From Emticicia aquatica (GTDB taxonomy: Bacteria; Bacteroidota; Bacteroidia; Cytophagales; Spirosomataceae): a stretch of 64,000 nt of DNA. Location: NCBI RefSeq assembly GCF_923079645.1, contig NZ_CAKLPY010000001.1, positions 124,001 through 188,000 of the forward strand, in the 5' to 3' direction. Of this stretch, positions 1 through 7,344 are shown piece by piece. Position 1 is the stretch's first letter. Each line of letters opens with the position of its first letter. A program made the position numbers and the translations under genes. Below the pieces are notes generated by a model. That model was not told where the DNA came from. It did not search any database and worked only from the letters and a program-made list of their open reading frames with translations.

Positions 1-1059
1 GGTTCTATAGGTAAGCGTTGTAAATTTTTGGAGATTACTACCATCTGAAATCAAGCTATCGGTTCGCCCTAAAAAGTCTTTACTTTGGGTTTCGTTTCGA
101 TTTCCCTTTGCGGGAAATTTGGTGTACATACTTTCAGCATACTTTATACTTATTGAAGCGTTTTTTCCGCCACTAAATATTGCATTCGGATAGGCGTTGG
201 TCAAATAACTTTGGTCTAAAATAATCTTTGTAGAAGTATTTGCAGGAATGCTAATTTCTTTCTTTTCTGATGGAAAACCTGTTGGTATTGTTATTCTACC
301 ATCAAAAAACACCACTTTATTAAGGCGTTCGTCTTTCATTTCCATTTGTGGAATAACTGATGGCACGAGCATCCAACCGCTCATTGTTCCGAATGCTCCT
401 AAAATATTTTTCGGAACACCCAAGTCGATTTGTTTTGCTTTCTGCCAGCCGCTGTCCTCAAATATTTCGCTTTGCCAATTTTTTATTTGGTTATTAAAAT
501 TCCGAATTTCACCAGCTCCAGCAACATAATAAGCTCGAACGTTAAATTGAATAGGGGCGAAACTATTATCTTTTTCGCATAGCCATGAGTTATTGGTATT
601 TATGGTTGATTCGGCCGAAGTTGCTCCCTGTAAAATTAAGCCAGTTCTATAAGTAATCTGTGCTTCTGGCCTGAACTCGCCTTCATTCCAAACTTGAGCA
701 GCTACGATATTTTTTCCTGCTTTTAAATACGGAGCAATATCAACTGTTTCATAATTCCAGTGTGTCAAATCGCCTCTTGCTGGCCCTAAAGAAACAAATT
801 TCTCGTTGACAAAAAGTTTATACCGATTGTCGGCCGAAACGTGTATTACAAATTTATTAGGCTTAGTGGCTAAATTAATAGATTTTCTAAATAAATATAC
901 GCCATAACCATCGTTTGTTGCACTTGGTACAGTAATCCAGTAGGCGTGCCATCTTTTGTTAATTACGTCTGTTTCACTTGCAGAACTGCCAAACTGAGCC
1001 TTTGCAAAAATTGATGTTAGCATGAACATCAATAAGGCGATTATATTTATTTTTTTCAT
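1..1059 (-). CDS. alpha-L-rhamnosidase-like glycoside hydrolase (GH78 type), N-terminal part only
   Basis: The frame is open from an ATG at 1059 to the left edge, giving about 353 residues; the C-terminal catalytic part lies outside the window. It begins with a signal peptide ending near A-K-A-Q, so the product is exported. Residues about 35-120 look like the N-terminal beta-sandwich of bacterial rhamnosidases (AYWIT, then KLFVNEKFVSLGPARGD, then AGKNIVAAQVWN). Near residue 320 there is a KGNRNETQ...GRTD stretch and then LTYRT, which match the conserved region before the rhamnosidase barrel. Seen: signal peptide and motifs. Known: GH78 enzymes remove terminal alpha-L-rhamnose. Inferred: a plant or algal glycan substrate. 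It shares its strand with the unknown secreted gene upstream, but a 518-base gap separates them. Confidence 0.72.
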   Translation of the reverse strand, partial: MKKINIIALLMFMLTSIFAKAQFGSSASETDVINKRWHAYWITVPSATNDGYGVYLFRKSINLATKPNKFVIHVSADNRYKLFVNEKFVSLGPARGDLTHWNYETVDIAPYLKAGKNIVAAQVWNEGEFRPEAQITYRTGLILQGATSAESTINTNNSWLCEKDNSFAPIQFNVRAYYVAGAGEIRNFNNQIKNWQSEIFEDSGWQKAKQIDLGVPKNILGAFGTMSGWMLVPSVIPQMEMKDERLNKVVFFDGRITIPTGFPSEKKEISIPANTSTKIILDQSYLTNAYPNAIFSGGKNASISIKYAESMYTKFPAKGNRNETQSKDFLGRTDSLISDGSNLQKFTTLTYRT

Positions 1060-1577
1060 GTTTATTAAGGTTGAATAATTGTTTTATAAAGTAACATATA
1101 TTTTACAATGTTTTATTCCAAAATAATATGAAAAAAACGTCATTACTCTACTGTACTCTACTGATTGAAATTCTCTTTTATATTACTCGCAGTTAAAGTA
1201 ATAATGTTTTGAAGATGGCTCTTAGTTAAAATACGATTTGTTTTGAGCAGATTTAAGTTTTTCGCTAAAAAAATATAAGATTCAAACTGCTCAATGATTG
1301 GTATTTTCACGAGCAATAAACTGATGGACGTAGAAACGAGAATAATACTTCAAGAGTAATTTAAGATCTGTGTTTTTTCTATGACAGTCAATGTTTTGAT
1401 TGATTTCTCTTTCTGATAAATGCAAAGAACAACCAATGAGGTTATTCCAATATTTGGAAAGAAATGGTTTGCAAAAACACAGCTCGCTAATTATACAAGT
1501 ATTGTTTCTAATTGCAGGTATTAATAATGTTGGATTGGGCAAAAATCATTAGAATAGTTATATTTATTACGACGTTA
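1060..1577. other. 518-base gap with a gene remnant
   Basis: No intact gene is visible here. It holds a decayed response-regulator remnant (1291-1542, minus strand) and a perfect tandem pair of the 10-mer tactctactg (1144-1153 and 1154-1163). I found no convincing promoter or terminator hairpin for the flanking minus-strand genes. Confidence 0.5.
1291..1542 (-). pseudogene. remnant of a NarL/LuxR-type response regulator (output domain with internal deletion)
   Basis: An 83-codon minus-strand frame with no ATG start (TTG at 1542, in-frame TGA just upstream). It reads like the C-terminal half of a NarL/FixJ regulator. AIRNN near residue 10 resembles the end of a receiver domain. LSEREI (residues 42-47) is the usual first turn of the LuxR helix-turn-helix, and IDCHRKN (51-57) is its usual end (V-D-x-H-R-K-N). 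Only three residues separate LSEREI from IDCHRKN, where intact domains have about 25, so the recognition helices are missing. The tail after HRKN keeps the length and hydrophobic spacing of the family. I infer an inactivated gene. A chance short frame remains possible. Confidence 0.35.
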
Positions 1578-3785
1578 TTACTTCTTAATCCTGACAACGC
1601 TTGTGTATTGTCCTTTGATAAATATTTCATTGCCATCAACCACAAGTTTTACGGTTTTGTTAGCAGGGTTATGCCCCCAGTAAGCTGTGTAAAGAACGTC
1701 TTTACTGTTATCGTCTCGTTTTTTCATTACCAACGGAAACCCTCTAATGTATGCTTCAGTTGGTAGTTTATTATCGCCCGTTACGGTTCGGCCATCTGGC
1801 AAAATTACCTCAGGGTATTCGAGGGGCGTATCTGCTTCGAGAATATCTTTGTTCATACTCATTGCCCACACGCCAGCCATTAGCCAATCAATATTTTTTT
1901 GCGATTGAAAAGGATAACTCGTAAGCTTTTCTCCAAAGCGATTTTCTTTAAATTTATCACCTTCAAGTTCCATCGCTTTGCTTCCCCATAAATCAGGATT
2001 ATCAATTTTTGTATTTGGGTCACTCCACAAATCTAAGCCGTCGAGCCACATACTCCATACACCCCAACTTTGCATCAAATCAGGTGGAACGATGGGTTTT
2101 ACTTTAATTCTGAAAACTTCACCACTTGACGTTTTGTGCATTTGCTCGCCTAATTCCCAATCGAAAGTCTCTATTTCATGCCAAATATTGGCCAGTGCTT
2201 TTTTAGAAGGCTCGATTTTTTTAGAAATAAGTCCTTCGGTCATTAAATGATAAATTGTACCAACATTGCGTAGGTCATTGCAATAATTACCGACTTGAGA
2301 AATCGTTACAGCATCTCGTACATTTCCCCAAAGATTTCTTGTTCCCATCATCGGAAATGCTTGGTTATAGGCTTCAAAACCACTGCCTTGCCATTTTAAA
2401 ACTTTGGTCATGCCTTGTGCGTCTCGTTCTCCTTCAAATTTTGCTCGACTCATGCCAAGTGGATTTAAACTCCAAATAGCAAATTCGCCTTCAGCTTTTT
2501 GTGTTTTTAATTCTTGTAGAGCAAATCCAATTTTACGCAAACTTTTACTGCCATTCCAAACGCCAATTGGCTCAAAATTTAAACTTAAATAACCAGTTTT
2601 GATGTTTGGCCCAACAACTTCAGAGAAATTTTTCTTCAAAACATTCGCATCAACAGCATCGAGCCACTTATTTACAACTTCTTCCGTAACAGAGTATGCT
2701 TTCGGGCAACCAGCGTTGTAGAGCCAACCGTCGTAATCCATCCAAGATTTTTGTGTAATATTTTTGGCATTATGTACAAAACTCACACCTCTTTTTGTGG
2801 CTTTTTCACCGCTAAAATCGCTTGTTGAAGCATACGAAAATTTAACTATTTTGCCTTTAGGAAGCGTAAATTCTGGAAAAGAATCATAGAAATCTGGTAG
2901 AATACTTTCGCTAACTTGTTTTCCTGGATTCCAGAAATAAACAGCTTTGTCAACCGTATCAGTAACCATTCTTTTCCCTGGAATCGTAATGTATTGTTGA
3001 ATCCAATTATGAGCGTTCCAATATTTACCTTTTTCGGTATAAACTTCAATAACGCTCAAATCAAAACCAGCCATTGATGACACATCTACCTCTCTTAATG
3101 CAGCAGTATTGGACTTTTCTCCAAGCCCGATATAATACCCTTTTTCGTATTGATTATTGCTATTAAACGATTTGTCCCATTGTTCTTCACTCAGTTTTCC
3201 ATTATCTAATTTTAGTTTTGAAAGAATTTCTTTCACCGAACCATCGGCTTTTAAATAACTGAATCCCTCACTTATTTTAGGATAACCCGAAAATTTCAAA
3301 TCGATATTTTCGCCTCTTCTGACGGTTGACAATGGCTTTTCTTGGGAAATTATTGCTGTATTTGTTTGTGGCAAAACCGAAGGTTTAGGAGCGGAAGTTA
3401 CTTCAATGGCTTTCTGACCACACAGAATAAACATAGAACCATCGGAAGATTTTTGTTGAATACAGCCGTTTGGAACTACAAAACTCTTTGGATTTTCTAA
3501 GCCATTATTGTTGGTGTTTTCTGTAAAATATTGATAATATCTTTTATAGTCACTTTCAACGTCGTTGCGGGTGAGCATATTTGCCCCACGGACGACAAAA
3601 TTTTGCATATCGCCTTGAATGACAAATATTTTATTGCCATCAATCCAAGCCCTGAGCGGTTGGTTTGTTGGAATCCATCGACCAATAATCTGACCGTGTT
3701 TTGGTCGTAAAACTATTTTTCGGAATTGAGCAGCACCATCCAAAAAAATTAAACAAAGGACAAACACTACAAATATTTTTCTCAT
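1578..3785 (-). CDS. large secreted protein of unknown function, possibly carbohydrate-active
   Basis: 735 residues from an ATG, with a clear signal peptide (cleavage near G-A-A-Q), so exported. I do not recognise a named family. The middle (residues about 380-600) is rich in Trp and aromatic or acidic pairs (YLSLNFEPIGVW, AIWSLNPLGMSRAKF, WGVWSMWLDGLDLW), as is common in sugar-binding TIM-barrel or alpha/alpha-barrel enzymes. The last 60 residues (AYWGHNPANKTVKLVVDG...) resemble the small beta-sandwich that closes many glycoside hydrolases. The neighbours, a GH78-like enzyme downstream on the same strand and a divergent GH36, suggest glycan processing. No catalytic residue can be assigned, and the function is inference only. 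Confidence 0.6.
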   Translation of the reverse strand: MRKIFVVFVLCLIFLDGAAQFRKIVLRPKHGQIIGRWIPTNQPLRAWIDGNKIFVIQGDMQNFVVRGANMLTRNDVESDYKRYYQYFTENTNNNGLENPKSFVVPNGCIQQKSSDGSMFILCGQKAIEVTSAPKPSVLPQTNTAIISQEKPLSTVRRGENIDLKFSGYPKISEGFSYLKADGSVKEILSKLKLDNGKLSEEQWDKSFNSNNQYEKGYYIGLGEKSNTAALREVDVSSMAGFDLSVIEVYTEKGKYWNAHNWIQQYITIPGKRMVTDTVDKAVYFWNPGKQVSESILPDFYDSFPEFTLPKGKIVKFSYASTSDFSGEKATKRGVSFVHNAKNITQKSWMDYDGWLYNAGCPKAYSVTEEVVNKWLDAVDANVLKKNFSEVVGPNIKTGYLSLNFEPIGVWNGSKSLRKIGFALQELKTQKAEGEFAIWSLNPLGMSRAKFEGERDAQGMTKVLKWQGSGFEAYNQAFPMMGTRNLWGNVRDAVTISQVGNYCNDLRNVGTIYHLMTEGLISKKIEPSKKALANIWHEIETFDWELGEQMHKTSSGEVFRIKVKPIVPPDLMQSWGVWSMWLDGLDLWSDPNTKIDNPDLWGSKAMELEGDKFKENRFGEKLTSYPFQSQKNIDWLMAGVWAMSMNKDILEADTPLEYPEVILPDGRTVTGDNKLPTEAYIRGFPLVMKKRDDNSKDVLYTAYWGHNPANKTVKLVVDGNEIFIKGQYTSVVRIKK

Positions 3786-3930
3786 GTAATATGAAGTTTA
3801 AGGCTCTAATTTAGCTTGTTTTAATTAAAAAATGACTTTATAAAACAACAGCTTTCTTGAAACATTATTTTGATAAAATTGAAAATTGACTTTGAAAACC
3901 CGATGTGAAGTATATTTATTCATTTTTGAG

Positions 3931-3938
3931 TATCTTTG
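3931..3938 (+). promoter_or_regulatory. possible -7 box (TAnnTTTG) before the GH36 gene
   Basis: tatctttg fits the Bacteroidota -7 consensus and lies 26 bases before the ATG at 3965. No good TTTG -33 box is at the right distance, so this is tentative. It supports starting translation at 3965 rather than at an in-frame ATG at 3905. Confidence 0.35.
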
Positions 3939-3964
3939 AAGTCCCATTTAACTATTCAACCAAA

Positions 3965-6160
3965 ATGAAAAAAATCTTCTTATTTGTATTTCTATTCGTC
4001 GAAATTAACAAAATAAATGCCCAAAGAATCACAATTCCGATTGAAACAAGCCAAAATGCCTTAGTGCTTCAAACGGATAAAGATAACCGTTTAGGAACAA
4101 TTCATTTTGGAAAAAAATTGAGCCAAACATCCGAATATTCAGCCATTGGAAAAGCCTATAAATATGACGATAACAATGCGGGAATTTATAATTCAATTTA
4201 TACACCAAGTGGTTCTTGGAATTTGGTTGAACCTGCATTTGAAGTACTGCATACCGATGGAAATACTTCTTCTGAATTGAAATATATAAGTCACCAAACG
4301 CAGAAAATTGATGAAAATGTAACTCAAACAAGCATTTTATTGAAAGATCCACTTTATCCTGTTGAAGTTACTTTGTATTTTAAAACTTACGCCAAAGAAA
4401 ATGTTATGGAGCAATGGAGCGTAATAAAAAACCAAGAAAAAGGAAATCTGATTTTGAAAAAATATGCTTCTGCAAATCTTTATTTTATTGCAAAAGACTA
4501 TTATTTGCATCATTATCATGGTGGATGGGCCAAAGAAATGAAGCCCGAAGACACTAAATTGACGGCAGGAATCAAGACACTTGACTCGAAACTTGGCACA
4601 CGAGCCAATTTGTTTCAACCACCAACTTTTATGTTGTCATTCGACCGCCAAGCAACCGAAGATGATGGAAAAGTGCTACTCGGAACTTTGGCTTGGTCAG
4701 GCAACTTCAAAATTGATTTTGAGAAGGATTCTTATCAAAACCTTCGCTTAATTGCGGGAATCAATCCGTTTGCTTCTGAATATATTTTAGCTACCAACGA
4801 GGAGTTTAAAACACCGTCTTTTATTCAAACGTATTCTGAAAATGGTAAAGGTGAGGCGAGCCGAAATATGCACAATTGGGCAAGAAAATACCGAATATTA
4901 GATGGAGAAGGCACACGTTTGACACTTTTAAATAATTGGGAAGCGACGTATTTTGATTTTGACGAAAACAAATTGACGAGTCTTTTTAAAGGTGCAAAAG
5001 AATTGGGCGTTGATATGTTTTTGTTGGATGATGGTTGGTTTGCCAACAAATATCCTCGAAATGGTGATGTTGCTGGTTTAGGAGATTGGCAAGAAAACAA
5101 GAAAAAATTGCCCAATGGAATCGGTTATTTAGTGAAGGAAGCAACCAAAGCAGGCGTAAAATTTGGTATTTGGGTTGAGCCAGAAATGGTCAATCCGAAA
5201 TCAGAATTGTACGAAAAACACCTTGATTGGGTTATTCGTGAACCAAATCGCCCCGAAACATATTTCAGAAATCAATTACCTTTAGATTTATCAAATCCTG
5301 AAGTTCAAGATTTTGTTTATGGTGTTTTGGATAATTTATTTACCAAAAATCCTGAAATCGCTTTTATCAAATGGGATTGTAACGCTGTCACTTATAATGC
5401 ACATTCGATGTATTTGGAACGAACAAAAAAGCCACAAACGCAACTGTATGTTGATTATGTGAAAGGATTGTACAAAGTTTTGGAGCGAATTCGTGCCAAA
5501 TATCCAAAAGTACCGATGATGCTTTGTTCGGGCGGAGGCGGTCGAGTAGATTATGAAGCTTTGAAATATTTTACAGAATTTTGGGTTTCAGACAATACTG
5601 ACCCGCTCGAAAGAATTTTCATGCAATGGGAATATTCATACTATTATCCTGCCATCGCTCAATGTAATCATATTACTGACTGGAGCAATGTCGGTATAAA
5701 ATTTCGTACTGACGTAGCCATGATGGGGAAAATGGGTTACGACATTGTTGTAGGAAAATTAGATGAAAAAGAACTAGCTTTTAGTCAAAATGCCCTGAAA
5801 AACTACGCAAACCTGAAAGGAACAATCTGGCACGGAGATATGTATCGTTTGGTAAATCCTTTTGAAAATCAAATGGCTTCAGCACAATATGTTAATGCTC
5901 AAAAAGACCAAGCGGTGATGTTTAATTATTTAACAGACAATCGTTATGACTTAAATTCATTACTTGGTCCAATTCAATTGAAAGGTTTAGATGCAACGAA
6001 AAAATATAAGTTGAAAGAAATCAATGTTTATCCAGGAACAAAAGGTGCTTTCAACGAAGAAGTTGCTTATTCTGGCGAATATTTAATGACGATTGGTGTG
6101 AATCCACATGTTTCAAATAATCGCAAAAGTGTAGTGATAGAAATCAACGAAGTAAAGTAG
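3965..6160 (+). CDS. alpha-galactosidase, GH36
   Basis: 731 residues. I take the ATG at 3965, because MKKIFLFVFLF... begins a normal signal peptide ending near I-N-A-Q; an in-frame ATG at 3905 would put 20 extra residues before it. The protein follows the GH36 plan: an N-terminal beta-supersandwich, then a TIM barrel with LLDDGWF and W-V-E-P-E-M, and a C-terminal beta-domain. The nucleophile is D471 in IKWDCN and the acid/base Asp lies in SDNTD (543-546). The family hydrolyses terminal alpha-1,6-galactosyl residues of melibiose, raffinose or galactomannan. The signal peptide places it in the periplasm or outside the cell. It is transcribed divergently from the unknown secreted gene. Confidence 0.92.
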   Translation: MKKIFLFVFLFVEINKINAQRITIPIETSQNALVLQTDKDNRLGTIHFGKKLSQTSEYSAIGKAYKYDDNNAGIYNSIYTPSGSWNLVEPAFEVLHTDGNTSSELKYISHQTQKIDENVTQTSILLKDPLYPVEVTLYFKTYAKENVMEQWSVIKNQEKGNLILKKYASANLYFIAKDYYLHHYHGGWAKEMKPEDTKLTAGIKTLDSKLGTRANLFQPPTFMLSFDRQATEDDGKVLLGTLAWSGNFKIDFEKDSYQNLRLIAGINPFASEYILATNEEFKTPSFIQTYSENGKGEASRNMHNWARKYRILDGEGTRLTLLNNWEATYFDFDENKLTSLFKGAKELGVDMFLLDDGWFANKYPRNGDVAGLGDWQENKKKLPNGIGYLVKEATKAGVKFGIWVEPEMVNPKSELYEKHLDWVIREPNRPETYFRNQLPLDLSNPEVQDFVYGVLDNLFTKNPEIAFIKWDCNAVTYNAHSMYLERTKKPQTQLYVDYVKGLYKVLERIRAKYPKVPMMLCSGGGGRVDYEALKYFTEFWVSDNTDPLERIFMQWEYSYYYPAIAQCNHITDWSNVGIKFRTDVAMMGKMGYDIVVGKLDEKELAFSQNALKNYANLKGTIWHGDMYRLVNPFENQMASAQYVNAQKDQAVMFNYLTDNRYDLNSLLGPIQLKGLDATKKYKLKEINVYPGTKGAFNEEVAYSGEYLMTIGVNPHVSNNRKSVVIEINEVK

Positions 6161-6242
6161 AAAACAGAACTTTAATCGAATTATAACGTTTTTCTTAAAA
6201 ATTTGGTTATATTTTTGTTGTTCTAAGAATAAAATATTCAGC

Positions 6243-7139
6243 ATGAAAAAATACCTTCTTGTAAGTTTAATTTCTATTTCAAATTTCGTTTATGCACAAA
6301 CGATTTTGGAAGACCAATTTCATTTTAATTTTTTGGCATTAAATCCAGCTTTTGCAGGAGCAAGAGAAACATTTTCGATGAATGCCATGCTTGGAAATCA
6401 GTTTAATGGAACGCTTAAACCGCAGCAAATTTACCAGCTTTTTTCTACGGACGGAGCAATTCAACAAGGAAATGGCGGGTTAGCACTTCAAGCATACAAT
6501 AGTAATATTACGGGTTTCAATAATTCGGGTGTGAAAGTGGCTTATGCTTATCGTAAAAAATTTGGTGATTTATTTTCGGTCGGTCTCGGAGCCGACGCAG
6601 GATTTATTTATCAACCAACCATTCTTGCAGGTTTGGGCGTTAAACAAATGTATCCTTATGCAGGTTTGGGGGGGCTTATTAACGCCGAAAGATTTTATTT
6701 AAGTTTATCAAAACCAGTTCTTTTTATTAGCGATGAAGGGCTTTTCAATAGTAAAAAGCCTTTTTATACCATGTTTGGGGTTTCGCTTGGCGACTACGAT
6801 GGCACCATGTTAAACGTAAGTACTTTATTAGAAACCAATAAATCGACTGGCAGTAATTTTTCGGTGAATGCAAAGGCTTGGTTTGGCCTTAAATTTGGCT
6901 TGGGAGTTTCGTTTCGTTCGCAGGAAATCAATGGAGCAAGAACCAACAAAATTATTCCAATGGCTGAAGTTCAATTATCAGATGCGATTCGTTTGGGAGC
7001 TTCTTATGATGCAAAACCACCAACGTATCGAACGGCTAATTCGCAGAGTAACTATCAACAAAATGGCATTTTGCAGATATATTTTCGCTATGAAGGGCGA
7101 GGCGACGAACGCAGTACTAACCGCTTAAAATACTACTAA
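6243..7139 (+). CDS. PorP/SprF family type IX secretion membrane protein
   Basis: 298 residues with a signal peptide (MKKYLLVSLISISNFVYAQ). Immediately after the signal comes the family hallmark LALNPAFAGARE, followed by alternating beta-strand segments of an outer-membrane beta-barrel. PorP/SprF proteins work with the T9SS to export or anchor particular cargo, especially proteins with type B sorting domains. Many copies sit next to their cargo gene. This one does not: it lies between the GH36 gene (83-base gap) and sucA. The only T9SS cargo recognised in the window is the M4 protease at 15.4-18.8 kb, which carries a type A-like sorting domain. Confidence 0.88.
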   Translation: MKKYLLVSLISISNFVYAQTILEDQFHFNFLALNPAFAGARETFSMNAMLGNQFNGTLKPQQIYQLFSTDGAIQQGNGGLALQAYNSNITGFNNSGVKVAYAYRKKFGDLFSVGLGADAGFIYQPTILAGLGVKQMYPYAGLGGLINAERFYLSLSKPVLFISDEGLFNSKKPFYTMFGVSLGDYDGTMLNVSTLLETNKSTGSNFSVNAKAWFGLKFGLGVSFRSQEINGARTNKIIPMAEVQLSDAIRLGASYDAKPPTYRTANSQSNYQQNGILQIYFRYEGRGDERSTNRLKYY

Positions 7140-7291
7140 AAAGTAGGTTAAACCATTAATAAGTAATAATAACTAGGATGTGTAAAGTAAAAATTGAACA
7201 ATTCTAATTATTAATTTACTATTAACAATTTTACACTAATTTATCTATTTGAATTTTGCAAAAAAAATGTTACTTTATAGAATACGTACTG

Positions 7292-7299
7292 TAACTTTG
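7292..7299 (+). promoter_or_regulatory. possible -7 box of the sucA operon promoter
   Basis: taactttg matches TAnnTTTG and lies 46 bases before the sucA ATG in the 205-base gap after the PorP gene. The -33 position has no exact TTTG, so confidence is moderate. Confidence 0.4.
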
Positions 7300-7344
7300 C
7301 AAGGATTATAAAGTTTATTCATTTTCGACATTTACCATAGTTCA

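Noticed and set aside
3905..3964. Upstream ATG start for the GH36 gene
   Set aside because: It would bury the signal peptide 20 residues inside, and a -7-like promoter box lies at 3931-3938, downstream of that ATG.
1..6160. A complete polysaccharide-utilisation locus
   Set aside because: No SusC/SusD pair, sugar sensor or transporter is visible in the window, and the three genes are not in one orientation. It could continue to the left of the window.
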